In this document: one piece after another, positions 45,645 through 55,147 of the stretch
How the letters are laid out: every line of letters starts with the position of its first letter
Position numbering within the stretch: position 1 is the first letter of the stretch
Assembly: GCF_013141865.1 (NCBI RefSeq)
Contig: NZ_RCST01000001.1
Coordinates: 2,418,001-2,482,000, forward strand
Length of the DNA: 64,000 nt
Origin: Methylomonas sp. ZR1
GTDB lineage: Bacteria > Pseudomonadota > Gammaproteobacteria > Methylococcales > Methylomonadaceae
Direction: 5' to 3'
The notes under the pieces: generated by a model
Seen by the model: only the letters and a program-made list of their open reading frames with translations
Told to the model about the DNA's origin: nothing
The model's database searches: none
Made by a program: the position numbers and the translations under genes

Positions 45645-46718
45645 TTACAAGGCAATATCGAAATCAAACATCTCGGCCATTTCCTCGCCGGCGGCGGAAG
45701 TATTTGTCTGTAAACCAGCCACAAACTCGTCGATGCTGCCGCGTGGCAATAATGCGACGCGCTCGATGCGATAGCGCGCCAAACGAATATCAGCAAACGG
45801 CTTGTACAGCCCCAAGGTCAGCAAAGTCAACAGGACGTTGCTAAACATGATACCCAGCATCTCCCGCGCTTGAAGCTGGGCCTGAAACCCGTGCGGACCC
45901 AATTGCGTGCTATTCCAGACTAAGTTCTGCAGACGCGCCGCGACATAGGGATAAGCCAGTAAAAACAAGGCCAAATAGGTGCCTATCGCGGCTACCAATA
46001 CGCTCATCGCCACTAATTGCTCAGCCTCGACCGGAATCAGCTCCTTGCTACCCAACAACATAACGCTGACCATCAGGCCGGCAAACACCAGCACACCTAT
46101 GAATATCGTCATCAGATAGATGCGGTAGTAAGCGCCAATGCTCGCAAAGAATTTAAAAAACTCATTACCGTACGTGCTGTTTTCCCGGGTGTAACGGGCC
46201 ATGCGCTGTTGCGCCAGCGGCCACAGCAACCCCAGAGTCAACGCCGATAATACCGGCAATAGCAGAAAATTGAAGTACGCCTCTCCGGTGCTGCCATGAA
46301 ACGCAAAACGTAAGCCTCGGTAACTGGTGTTATGCATTCTAAAGCGGAGCGAACGCATCAATAACCAGGGCATCACCGATACGATCACCAGCAAAATTGC
46401 CAAGCCTGCAACCCGATCGAATTCACCGACCAGGGTATAACCAGCAAACAACAGAAAAGCGACGATGCGTCCTTTCAAGATCGCCTTGGGATCGCCGTGG
46501 TAGTCAAAACCCGCACCGGCTAAGGTAGTGTGGCGGTAAAAATATTGGTTACGTTTGACTTTGGCCCAAGCTGAGTAAACGCCCAAGGTGACGATACTCA
46601 AGCAAACATTGACGATCCAAATCCGGAAATACTCGCCACCGCTGCCGCTGAATTGCAACTGCCGTGATTGATATTCTGCCATTTCCATCCTCATTTTAGG
46701 TTTTTCCGTTGCAAGCAT
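45645..46718 (-). CDS. DUF898 (YjgN-family) membrane protein
   Basis: A 357-residue polytopic membrane protein. The start of the domain is typical: [20 protein letters not shown] and [20 protein letters not shown], followed by repeats of the same pattern ([42 protein letters not shown]), about six membrane helices in all, and a cytoplasmic tail ending FDFDIAL. Function of the family is unknown. It forms a two-gene unit with the M48 peptidase; that unit was duplicated here and this is the intact DUF898 copy, while the adjoining M48 copy is broken. Confidence 0.9.
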   Translation of the reverse strand: MLATEKPKMRMEMAEYQSRQLQFSGSGGEYFRIWIVNVCLSIVTLGVYSAWAKVKRNQYFYRHTTLAGAGFDYHGDPKAILKGRIVAFLLFAGYTLVGEFDRVAGLAILLVIVSVMPWLLMRSLRFRMHNTSYRGLRFAFHGSTGEAYFNFLLLPVLSALTLGLLWPLAQQRMARYTRENSTYGNEFFKFFASIGAYYRIYLMTIFIGVLVFAGLMVSVMLLGSKELIPVEAEQLVAMSVLVAAIGTYLALFLLAYPYVAARLQNLVWNSTQLGPHGFQAQLQAREMLGIMFSNVLLTLLTLGLYKPFADIRLARYRIERVALLPRGSIDEFVAGLQTNTSAAGEEMAEMFDFDIAL

Positions 46719-46895
46719 AGTGCATTGCCGCTATCTAACAATAAAAACGGCCTGCAGATAACACACGCTAGTCAGGGGCCGGCTTTTGCAATCGCCGTAA
46801 AGCCTTTTATACTTCCTCGACAAAAGCGGTGCAGACCAGTCAGCCAGCGCTTGCGTGGGAACTTACCTTTCTATCTCTGCCGACCCGGTACAAAA

Positions 46896-48476
46896 ATGAG
46901 AAAAAACCTACCCGTTACCCAACGTGAATTGATTTACTCAGCTTCGGCTACCATCACCTCCGGGACAGATCCCGCCGGCAAGATCAATTATGTCAACCAA
47001 GATTTTTTGAACACTAGCGGCTTTAGCGAGGCAGAGCTGTTAAACCAGAGCCATAACATCGTTCGCCATCCCGACATGCCTTCCGCCGCATTCGCCGATT
47101 TGTGGCAAACCGTGAAGAGCGGCCGGCCATGGATGGGAATTGTCAAAAATCGCTGTAAAAACGGCGACCATTACTGGGTGGATGCTTTTGTCACCCCGCG
47201 CTTCGAAAATAGCAAGATTGTCGGTTACGAATCGGTGCGGGTTAAACCGGACGTGACCTGCGTGACCCGCGCCAATACTGTCTACGAAAAGCTGAAACAC
47301 GGCAAAAATATCGAATCGCCTTTGAGCCGCATCGGTTTGTCCGGCAAACTGACCGGCGGTTTTGCAGTGATTCAATTAATCACCGCCATCAGCCTTTATC
47401 TGAGCGAAACGTGCAGTTTTGGCGTAGCGACAGCAATCTTCGCCGGCCCCTTAGCGGTCGGTTATGCCTGGGTTTGGCTGGTATTACAACCTTTAAATGA
47501 CGCAGCGGCAGAAGCGCGCCGGGTGATCGACAATCCGGTGATGCAGCAGATTTACACCGCCGATGGCGGCGAAGTTGGACAATTACTGTTGGCGGTGAAG
47601 CTTTTAAAAGCCAAATCCCGAACCATCATACGCCGTCTAACTCAAGCCACAGAACCCCTGGCAGGCAAAGCCGATACGAGCTACCAGGCAGTCAGCCAAG
47701 TTAGCGCAGCGATGGATAGACAGCTGGCGGAAATTGAACAGATTGCCTCGGCGATACACCAAATGAGCGCCACCGTCAGCGAGGTCGCCCGCAGTGCCGC
47801 CAACGCCGCTCAAGCCGCCAATGATGTCAATCGACAATCGCAAGAAACGCTTTCGCGGGTCAACAATACCATCCAAATGATAGACCGCTTAGTGGTCGCG
47901 GTCGGCCAAGCCGAAACAGTCATTAAAATTGTGGCCGATCACAGCAAGAAAATCGGCGGCGTCCTTGATGTGATTCAAGGGATTGCCGAGCAAACTAACC
48001 TGTTGGCGCTGAATGCCGCCATCGAAGCAGCGCGCGCCGGCGAACAAGGCCGGGGATTTGCCGTCGTGGCCGACGAAGTCAGAACCTTGGCCGGACGCAC
48101 GCAAAAATCCACGGAGGAAATCCACAAAATGATCGACGGCCTGCGTTCCGGCGTCAATAACGCCGTACAGGAAATGGCTAAAGTCAGGGAAATGGCGGCA
48201 ACCGGCGCGGAACACGGAAAAAACTCCACCGAATCGCTGCAACAAACCACACTGTCGGTCAATATCATTAACGACATGATCGTGCAGATCGCCAGCGCCG
48301 CCGAACAGCAACATATTGTTTCCGAAGAAATTTCCAGAACGGTAGAAGCCGTCGGCAGCTTATCGCGACAAACTACAGAGCATGCGGTTCATGCCAGTAC
48401 GGCCAGCGGCGGTGTCTCGGCACTCAGCAAAGAGCTGGATATGTTGGTTGAGCAATTCGACGACGTACCACGCTAA
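46896..48476 (+). CDS. PAS-containing methyl-accepting chemotaxis protein (Aer-like)
   Basis: A 526-residue chemoreceptor from the ATG at 46896; the frame is open to 46668 but that part overlaps the divergent DUF898 gene and has no domain. The N-terminal PAS domain (about 20-115; [51 protein letters not shown]) resembles the FAD-binding redox sensor of Aer. Two close membrane helices (about 150-195) follow, then a signalling domain with the conserved hairpin [20 protein letters not shown] and [12 protein letters not shown]. It likely directs energy or oxygen taxis. No che genes are nearby. Confidence 0.92.
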   Translation: MRKNLPVTQRELIYSASATITSGTDPAGKINYVNQDFLNTSGFSEAELLNQSHNIVRHPDMPSAAFADLWQTVKSGRPWMGIVKNRCKNGDHYWVDAFVTPRFENSKIVGYESVRVKPDVTCVTRANTVYEKLKHGKNIESPLSRIGLSGKLTGGFAVIQLITAISLYLSETCSFGVATAIFAGPLAVGYAWVWLVLQPLNDAAAEARRVIDNPVMQQIYTADGGEVGQLLLAVKLLKAKSRTIIRRLTQATEPLAGKADTSYQAVSQVSAAMDRQLAEIEQIASAIHQMSATVSEVARSAANAAQAANDVNRQSQETLSRVNNTIQMIDRLVVAVGQAETVIKIVADHSKKIGGVLDVIQGIAEQTNLLALNAAIEAARAGEQGRGFAVVADEVRTLAGRTQKSTEEIHKMIDGLRSGVNNAVQEMAKVREMAATGAEHGKNSTESLQQTTLSVNIINDMIVQIASAAEQQHIVSEEISRTVEAVGSLSRQTTEHAVHASTASGGVSALSKELDMLVEQFDDVPR

Positions 48477-48538
48477 AAACGCACCGTGCCGAAGGCTGGG
48501 GGCAATGATTTGTCAGCCTGAATACACTCCTGCGCAAG

Positions 48539-48578
48539 CCGCCGCCAGAAAAGTTCAAAAACCTGAGCGGCGGTTTTT
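48539..48578 (+). terminator. intrinsic terminator after the chemoreceptor gene
   Basis: CCGCCGCCAG (48539-48548) pairs with CTGAGCGGCGG (48563-48573) with one bulge, followed by TTTTT (48574-48578). Classical intrinsic-terminator layout, between the convergent chemoreceptor and redoxin genes. Confidence 0.7.
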
Positions 48579-48612
48579 ACCGAAGTGACAACGGGTTGCG
48601 GATTACCGGCAT

Positions 48613-49179
48613 TTACTCCGCAAGTTTCCACTTGATGTTACAGCCGATGCTGGGAATTTGTATCGTATCGACAGGCTTTCCCGCCAGCAAATTATCCAAG
48701 GCATTGCGCAAATCCTCGCCGGTAACCGGCACATCATTCTTCGGCGTGGCGCCATCCAGGCGGCCGCGGTAAACACAAGCCAGATCGGCATCGAACAGGT
48801 AAATATCCGGGGTGCAGGCTGCCTGGTAGGCTTTGGCCACCGCCTGCGATTCGTCGTACAAATACGCGGCAAACGGATGCCCCCAGTCCGCCATCATCTG
48901 CTGCATTTTATCCGGCGCATCCTGCGGATAGTTTTCGATGTCATTGGCACTGATCGCCACCGTCGAAATGCCTGAGGCCGCGTATTGCCGGGCAATGGCG
49001 ATCAATTGCTCTTTGACGTGCAACACATACGGGCAGTGGTTGCAGATAAACAAAATCAAAGTGCCGCGTTCGCCTTTCAAGTCCTGCAAAGCATACTCGC
49101 GGCCGGTCACGGTATCCGGCAAACAAAAGTCCGGGGCGATACTGCCCAGAGGCAGCATAGTGGAGGCTGTCGCGGCCAT
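48613..49179 (-). CDS. thioredoxin-fold redoxin (AhpC/TSA-like)
   Basis: A 188-residue redoxin-family protein: GSIAPDFCLPDTVTG at the start, LILFICNHCPYVLHVKEQL with a CNHC redox pair in place of CxxC of thioredoxin, STVAISANDIENYP, and YQAACTPDIYLFD with the cis-Pro. The CNHCPY motif and the order match a conserved thioredoxin-like family often annotated as thioredoxin family protein. No signal peptide is evident. It is divergent from the giant kinase gene, 97 bases away. Substrate unknown. Confidence 0.85.
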   Translation of the reverse strand: MAATASTMLPLGSIAPDFCLPDTVTGREYALQDLKGERGTLILFICNHCPYVLHVKEQLIAIARQYAASGISTVAISANDIENYPQDAPDKMQQMMADWGHPFAAYLYDESQAVAKAYQAACTPDIYLFDADLACVYRGRLDGATPKNDVPVTGEDLRNALDNLLAGKPVDTIQIPSIGCNIKWKLAE

Positions 49180-49276
49180 GGCTAATCCTGTTGAGTCAAA
49201 ACAAGACTAGAATTATAAAACAGCCCGCCCCCGGAACTGCCGCGAAAATCGCCTTAACTTTCCCACTCGCCAGCGC

Positions 49277-52200
49277 ATGATCGATATAAGCACCCGAACC
49301 GTTCCGCTTCAAAATGCTCCGCAACTGGACAGCTATGTGCTGACCGACAAACTCGGCGAAAGCCTGCAAGCCACGGTTTATAAGGGCTATCACAAACACG
49401 TGCCGGAATACCCGCTGGTGGTTAAATGCCTGAAATTGTTGTCCAGTTGGGACGACCAATCCCGGCATCTGCGGCAAAAAATCGAACGCCTGAAAGTATT
49501 GCACGACCCGCGCGTCTGCACGCCCTTGGCTTTGGAATCCAACGACGGCGATCAATTCATCGTCCAGCCTTGGTTCAACGGCCAACCGTTGAATGTATGG
49601 ATCGCTCAACAACAAGCGGTGAATCTGAGCGATTTTTTTACATTGGCCTGCTCCTTGGCCGATACCCTGCAATCGGTGCACGATGCCGGCATTACCCATG
49701 GCGGCATCAAACCGCACAATATTCTGGTGCAATCCGGCAGCTTGAGTCTGCGCCTGACCGACTTCATCACGCCGCTGGACATCCGCGATGTCAGTCACTT
49801 TATCTACGATCCGGAATTTGTCCGCAACACCCTAGCCTATACCTCGCCGGAGCAAACCGGGCGCATCAACTACCGGGTCGATTTCTCCACCGATTTATAT
49901 TCGCTGGGTATCGTGTTTTACGAACTGCTGACGGGCCGACTGCCGTTTTTTTCCGACGATCCGCTGGAACTGATTCACTCGCATCTAGCCGAGGAAGCCA
50001 TCAAAATCCACGACATCAGTCCGGGCATCCCCAACACCCTGAGCGAAATCATCGCCAAACTGATTTTGAAGCAACCGGAAAAACGCTATCAAAGCGCTTC
50101 AGGTTTGTTGGCCGATTTGCTGCGCTGCCAAAAAGAACACGAAACCACCGGCAGCGTATCGAATTTTGGCATAGGCCAACACGACCGCAGCCGCCGGGTG
50201 GTTTTCATTTCGAAAATGGTCGGCCGCCAAAGCGAAGCCGAGCTCATTCGCCAGGATTACAGCGAGGTGACCCAAGGCCGGTTTCGTTCGGTGCTAATTT
50301 CCGGCCTATCCGGCATCGGCAAAACCCGGCTGATTCAGGAACTCCAAAAACCACTGGTGAAAAATCGCGGTTATTTCAGCTCCGGCAAGTTCGATCAGTA
50401 CCAAAAAAATATTCCCTACAGTTCGCTGATTCAGGCCTTGCGCAATCTAATACGCACCTTTCTGACCGAAAGCGACGCCCAAGTGCATGATTGGTCCGCA
50501 AAAATTCTCGACGCGCTGGACAACGCCGGCGGGGCAATCATCGACGTAGTGCCGGAACTGGAATTCATCATCGGCCCGCAAGCCGAAGTACAGCCCTTGC
50601 CGCCGGTGGAAGCGCGTAACCGTTTCAACAATTTGTTCGGCCGCTTCCTGGCTTGCCTGGCCAGCGAGGACAATCCCTTGGTGTTATTCATCGACGATCT
50701 ACAATGGTGCGACAGCGCCACCTTTGATTTCTTGCAAAACCTGTTCGCCAATCACCGTGAACACCCCTATCTATTTTTGCTGGGCGCATATCGACATAAC
50801 GAGGTCGATAGTGGTCATCCTTTGACCAAACTGATCCGTAGCGTGCGAGAAAACGCCGGCCCACTGGCCGAGATCCATTTGACCGAACTCAGCGACGCCG
50901 ATTGCCACGAAATGGTTGCCTACATTCTGGATTCGTCGCTGAACGCCACCGCCAATTTGGCCGACTTTATCGCCCATCTGACCGAAGGCAACCCCTTATT
51001 TGTCAGTGAAAGCCTGGCCTGGTTGTACAACGAAGGTTTACTCAGCATCGACGCCAATCAACACTGGCGATGGGATATGAACCGCATCCGCGACACGCAA
51101 ATGCCAGCCAGCGTGGTGGAACTGTTCAGCGCCAAAGTGCGTAAATTGCCCAGCCGGACTTTGGATATTCTTTATCATTGCGCCTGTATGGGTAATCGCT
51201 TCACAGCGGAGGATGTCGGGCTGGTACTGGACAAGCCCATTGAGCGACTGTTCGAGGACTTAAAACCGGTATTAAGCATGGGCCTGATACTGGAAAATAA
51301 AGCCGACCTGCAATTTGTCCATGACCGGGTACAGGAAGCGGTATTGCAGCAAGTTGCCGCCGCGGCGCGCCCCGGCATCCATTGGCGGATCGGCAATCGC
51401 TTGCTGTCGGCGGTGTCACCGGGCGCCGAACTGGTCAGCCTCGACAATTTATTCACCATCGCCGCTCATCTCAATCAAGGTTGCCCGAATGATCTGGACG
51501 AAGAAACCGCCTACTGGCTGGTGAATATCAACTTTAATGCCGGCAATAAAGCCCTGGATGCGCTGGCCGGGGATGCCGCCAACGAATTTTTCCTGAAGGC
51601 CCACCATTATTTGCCGCCGGATTGTTGGGAAACGGCTTACGCGCTGACGTTTCGGATTTATCAGCGCTTGGCGAAAACCGATTTGATGTGCGGCCGCTAC
51701 GACAGCTCGGAAGCCTTGCTGAACCGGCTGATCGAGCATGCGGTCAGCGACCTGGATAAGGCCGAAGCGCTGGCCGATCAGACTACGTCCCTGTCCTCAT
51801 TCGGCAACTTTAAGCAAGCTATCGCTACGGCCAACCGTGGCTTGGCGTATTTCAACAAATCCATTCCCGACGATCCCGAACAAGCCCGGCAACGCATGGA
51901 AAGTCTGATGCTGATCATTGACCAGCAAGACGATGTCTGGCAAAAAATCCTGAACATGCCGTTTACCGAGCAGCGGCAAAGCAAAATCGAACTGGCTTTT
52001 TATAGCGAGTTGATTCCGGATTTGTACATGTGCGGTCTGGTGCCGCAGCTGTATTTATCCGCCGCCCAATCCACCCTGCACTGCCTGGAAGGCGGCATGG
52101 ACGAATCGGTGATTTATTCGTTTTCCATCATGGGCCTCAATCTGGGCGAACAGGGCAAATTCGCGCAGGCGTTTCTCTATCAGGATTTGGCACACGATTT

Positions 52201-54397
52201 GTGCGCCAAATACCCCAACACCTTTGGCGCCACCCGCGGCATGAACGGCATCGTCTGGTGCAATATGCACTCGCGCAGCCACCCGGCCGATATTGTCGAT
52301 TACGCTCACAAGGCCATTCAGTCCGGCAAGAACTGCGGCGATCTCTACAACGCCGGCCTGTCCTACGGCCCGCTGATGTGGAATCTATTGGCCCAGGGTA
52401 AAAACCTGCGCTGGGTCGAGGAAGCCGCCGATGAATGTCTGCAATTTTCCCGCAAAAACCAGTTGTCGTTTTCAATAGGCCTGGCCCAGGCGGTGATGGC
52501 CGGCTGGGTATTGCCGATGAAGCCCGATTACCGCCCGGTCGATATGCAAACCACGCTGGCGGACTGGCAGGCCAATAACTATGTGGCCGCTACCGGCAGT
52601 TACTTCGCATTACTGGGTTTTGCCCAATATTACCTGGGCGACTATGGTGCGGCGGCAGTATCGCTGAAAGCCGTAGAAAACTATTTGCACGGCTTAACCG
52701 ACAATGTTTTGAAACGTCTTTGGTACGCCTTTCGGATCTTGAACTTGCTGCGCTCGGAAATGGATGCGGCGCGAATCGATGCCGAAATTGCGCCCTTGCT
52801 TGCGCAACTGGAAGTGTGGGGGCAACTTGGTCCCTTGCTGAAACCCTACCTAATGTTTGTCCATGCCGAGCTTGCCAGACAGCAGGGCCAATACCGCGAA
52901 GCGCGCAATCTTTACATGGATGCCATTGCCTTGTCACTGGCGCAGAACTATGGCCTGCTGACCGGCCATATTTACGAAACGCTGGCAGATCTGTTGCTGA
53001 AGCACCGCTTGGGCGACGCGGAACTGTATTACGGCGAAGCGCGCCGCCATTACCGCTTATGCCGTGCCGATGCGAAAAGCAACCAGCTGCAGGAACGTCA
53101 TCAATACGTCAGCCCTGAAACCGGCGCCAGAATAGCCAAACCTCAGCCCGCTCCCACCACCTTACCTAGTCTGGACATCAGCTATCTGATGAAATCGGCG
53201 CTGGCGTTATCGGCGGAAATTGATCTGACCCAATTGATGCAAAAAATCATGGCTGTGGTGTTGGAAAGCTCCGCAGCCCAGCACGGTTATCTGTTGATCA
53301 AACAACAAGACGAATTATTGGTGGCCGCCGAGCAGCACGTCGGCAAAAAACGCACGATACACAAACACTATTACAGCTTGAACAAGGTGCGCGGCATCTG
53401 CCACGCCATCGTCAATTACGTGCAACGTACCCACGAAAAAGTCGTGCTGAGCGACGCCTGCAGCGAAGGCGAGTTTCAAAATGCGCCCGAGGTTGTGGCG
53501 TTTGGCTTACGCTCGGTATTGTGTTTGCCGGTGATCAAGCAAAGCGAATTAATCGGCTTGCTTTACCTGGAAAACCGGCTATCCGAAGGCGTATTCACCC
53601 CGGAAAAAATCAGCATGACCGAGCTGTTGACCGCCCAAGCGGCCATTTCGTTGGAAAACGCCCGCTTGCTGGAACAAACCCGCCAAGCTTACAAACAATT
53701 ACAAGAAAACCAGGATCATATGCTGCAAATGGAAAAGCTGTCGGCACTGGGCACGCTGGTCGGCGGCGTGGCCCATGAGATCAACAATCCGCTGATGGGC
53801 GTGATGAACTTCGTCGAATTTGTCTCGGACCGCACGGAAGATGCCAAATCCAAGCAAATACTGGCGCAAGCCTTGCAGCAAATTCAACGCATCAAAAACA
53901 TTGTGTCGAATATGCTGGTGTTCATGCATCAAAAGACCACGCCAACCGGCAGTTGCTCGCTAGAGGAAGTTTTAGGCCAAACCTTGTTGTTGCTGGAAGG
54001 CGAATTGCGCAAAACCGCTATCCAAGTCCGTACCGAGATACCGGAAAACTTGCCCAAACTCGCCTGCACGGCGGAAAGCATGCAACAGATTCTGATCAAT
54101 CTATTGATCAACGCCCGCGATGCGCTAAGCGGTATTGCCCAACCCGAAATAGAAATCAGCGTCCGTTGTGCGGAAAAAATGCTAGAGTTGAATATAAAAG
54201 ACAATGGTCCCGGCATCCCCGACGAAGTACAAGGCCGCATGTTCGACCCTTTCTTTACCACCAAACCGCCCGGCCAAGGCACCGGCCTGGGTTTATCCGT
54301 CACCCGCCGCTTGATTCAAGATGCCGATGGCTCGATAGCCGTGGAAAGCCGCATTGGCGAAGGTTGCCGCATCCGGTTAAAATTCCCCCACATTTAG
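49277..54397 (+). CDS. kinase-like / AAA ATPase / GAF / histidine kinase fusion
   Basis: A 1706-residue signalling protein. A Ser/Thr-kinase-like domain (about 15-285) keeps Lys50 and Asp162 (LTDF) but has HGGIKPHN at 141-148 in place of HRDxKPxN, so the catalytic Asp is Gly143. Next is an AAA/STAND-like ATPase (about 310-620; Walker A SGLSGIGKT, Walker B LFIDDLQWCD), a long TPR-like helical region (about 700-1290), a GAF domain (about 1305-1470), HisKA (phospho-His in GGVAHEINNPL, near 1500) and HATPase (NLLINARDAL, DNGPGIPD, GTGLGLS). It is followed by a response regulator 28 bases later. The kinase-like part may be a scaffold. Confidence 0.92.
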   Translation: MIDISTRTVPLQNAPQLDSYVLTDKLGESLQATVYKGYHKHVPEYPLVVKCLKLLSSWDDQSRHLRQKIERLKVLHDPRVCTPLALESNDGDQFIVQPWFNGQPLNVWIAQQQAVNLSDFFTLACSLADTLQSVHDAGITHGGIKPHNILVQSGSLSLRLTDFITPLDIRDVSHFIYDPEFVRNTLAYTSPEQTGRINYRVDFSTDLYSLGIVFYELLTGRLPFFSDDPLELIHSHLAEEAIKIHDISPGIPNTLSEIIAKLILKQPEKRYQSASGLLADLLRCQKEHETTGSVSNFGIGQHDRSRRVVFISKMVGRQSEAELIRQDYSEVTQGRFRSVLISGLSGIGKTRLIQELQKPLVKNRGYFSSGKFDQYQKNIPYSSLIQALRNLIRTFLTESDAQVHDWSAKILDALDNAGGAIIDVVPELEFIIGPQAEVQPLPPVEARNRFNNLFGRFLACLASEDNPLVLFIDDLQWCDSATFDFLQNLFANHREHPYLFLLGAYRHNEVDSGHPLTKLIRSVRENAGPLAEIHLTELSDADCHEMVAYILDSSLNATANLADFIAHLTEGNPLFVSESLAWLYNEGLLSIDANQHWRWDMNRIRDTQMPASVVELFSAKVRKLPSRTLDILYHCACMGNRFTAEDVGLVLDKPIERLFEDLKPVLSMGLILENKADLQFVHDRVQEAVLQQVAAAARPGIHWRIGNRLLSAVSPGAELVSLDNLFTIAAHLNQGCPNDLDEETAYWLVNINFNAGNKALDALAGDAANEFFLKAHHYLPPDCWETAYALTFRIYQRLAKTDLMCGRYDSSEALLNRLIEHAVSDLDKAEALADQTTSLSSFGNFKQAIATANRGLAYFNKSIPDDPEQARQRMESLMLIIDQQDDVWQKILNMPFTEQRQSKIELAFYSELIPDLYMCGLVPQLYLSAAQSTLHCLEGGMDESVIYSFSIMGLNLGEQGKFAQAFLYQDLAHDLCAKYPNTFGATRGMNGIVWCNMHSRSHPADIVDYAHKAIQSGKNCGDLYNAGLSYGPLMWNLLAQGKNLRWVEEAADECLQFSRKNQLSFSIGLAQAVMAGWVLPMKPDYRPVDMQTTLADWQANNYVAATGSYFALLGFAQYYLGDYGAAAVSLKAVENYLHGLTDNVLKRLWYAFRILNLLRSEMDAARIDAEIAPLLAQLEVWGQLGPLLKPYLMFVHAELARQQGQYREARNLYMDAIALSLAQNYGLLTGHIYETLADLLLKHRLGDAELYYGEARRHYRLCRADAKSNQLQERHQYVSPETGARIAKPQPAPTTLPSLDISYLMKSALALSAEIDLTQLMQKIMAVVLESSAAQHGYLLIKQQDELLVAAEQHVGKKRTIHKHYYSLNKVRGICHAIVNYVQRTHEKVVLSDACSEGEFQNAPEVVAFGLRSVLCLPVIKQSELIGLLYLENRLSEGVFTPEKISMTELLTAQAAISLENARLLEQTRQAYKQLQENQDHMLQMEKLSALGTLVGGVAHEINNPLMGVMNFVEFVSDRTEDAKSKQILAQALQQIQRIKNIVSNMLVFMHQKTTPTGSCSLEEVLGQTLLLLEGELRKTAIQVRTEIPENLPKLACTAESMQQILINLLINARDALSGIAQPEIEISVRCAEKMLELNIKDNGPGIPDEVQGRMFDPFFTTKPPGQGTGLGLSVTRRLIQDADGSIAVESRIGEGCRIRLKFPHI

Positions 54398-54425
54398 TAT
54401 TTGTTAACGAATAGAGACACAGGCG

Positions 54426-55127
54426 ATGGTAAACAACATTCTGGTGATTGACGACGACCCGGCGGTACGCGGCGCCTTCAAGCTGATTCTGGAAGAAGAA
54501 GGCTATCGCGTGCGCGAAGCCGAGAACGGTCTACAAGGTATCGCCATGGTGGAAGCCGATCGTCCCGACTTGATATTTCTGGACTTACGCATGCCCGGCA
54601 TAGACGGCGTGGAGACCTTACGCCGCCTGAAGGCATTGGACACCAGCTTGAATGTCTATATCGTCACGGCCTTTGCCGCCGAATTCATGGATCAACTGAA
54701 AGACGCCCATGAAGAAGGCTTGCAATTCGAGCTGGCCAGCAAACCCTTGTCGGCGTCGCAAATCCGCAATATCGCCCAAGTGGTGCATATCGCCAAAGTT
54801 CACGAAGAACGCCGGGCCAACCACCATAAGCTGGTTTTGACCTTATACGTGGTGTCGCTGAATCCGGAAACCCGCAGGCTGGTGGAGCAAATCAGCGCGG
54901 TGCTGGCCGGCATATACGAACCCGGCCATTGGGTATTCGACGTAGTCGAAGTATTGGGCATGCCGGAAAAGGCACTGGAAAAAGAAATCTTTGCCACGCC
55001 GATGCTGGTGCGCGACCTGCCGGAACCGGTGTTGAAACTGCTAGGCGATCTTTCGCGAATGTCGTCGGTGATGGCGGCCATCACTACCCAAAATGTTGGT
55101 ACAGGTGTGCAGACAGTGATCGTTTGA
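54426..55127 (+). CDS. response regulator with an unclassified C-terminal domain
   Basis: A 233-residue protein. REC domain (about 3-122): acidic Asp9-Asp10-Asp11, phospho-acceptor Asp53 in LIFLDLRMPG, Thr in VTAFAAE and a conserved Lys in ELASKPLS. The second half (about 135-230; LYVVSLNPETRRLVEQISAVL) is not a DNA-binding domain that I know. It lies between the fused kinase and the GGDEF-EAL gene, and is the probable phosphoryl acceptor of that kinase. Confidence 0.87.
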   Translation: MVNNILVIDDDPAVRGAFKLILEEEGYRVREAENGLQGIAMVEADRPDLIFLDLRMPGIDGVETLRRLKALDTSLNVYIVTAFAAEFMDQLKDAHEEGLQFELASKPLSASQIRNIAQVVHIAKVHEERRANHHKLVLTLYVVSLNPETRRLVEQISAVLAGIYEPGHWVFDVVEVLGMPEKALEKEIFATPMLVRDLPEPVLKLLGDLSRMSSVMAAITTQNVGTGVQTVIV

Positions 55128-55147
55128 TGCCCGGTCGTAACCCCTAA

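Larger units (their letters stand above)
44597..45986. repeat. tandem duplication, offset 714 bases
   Basis: The block from 44597 to about 45272 corresponds to the block from 45311 to about 45986. At the M48 start the offset is 714 bases (44930 versus 45644) and it becomes 723 further on because of a 9-base loss. Identity by eye is very high in the first 500 bases and lower after that. Each copy contains the end of DUF898 and the start of M48. Confidence 0.85.

Noticed and set aside
46668..46895. N-terminal extension of the chemoreceptor
   Set aside because: It overlaps the divergent DUF898 start and has no domain; the PAS domain begins soon after the ATG at 46896.
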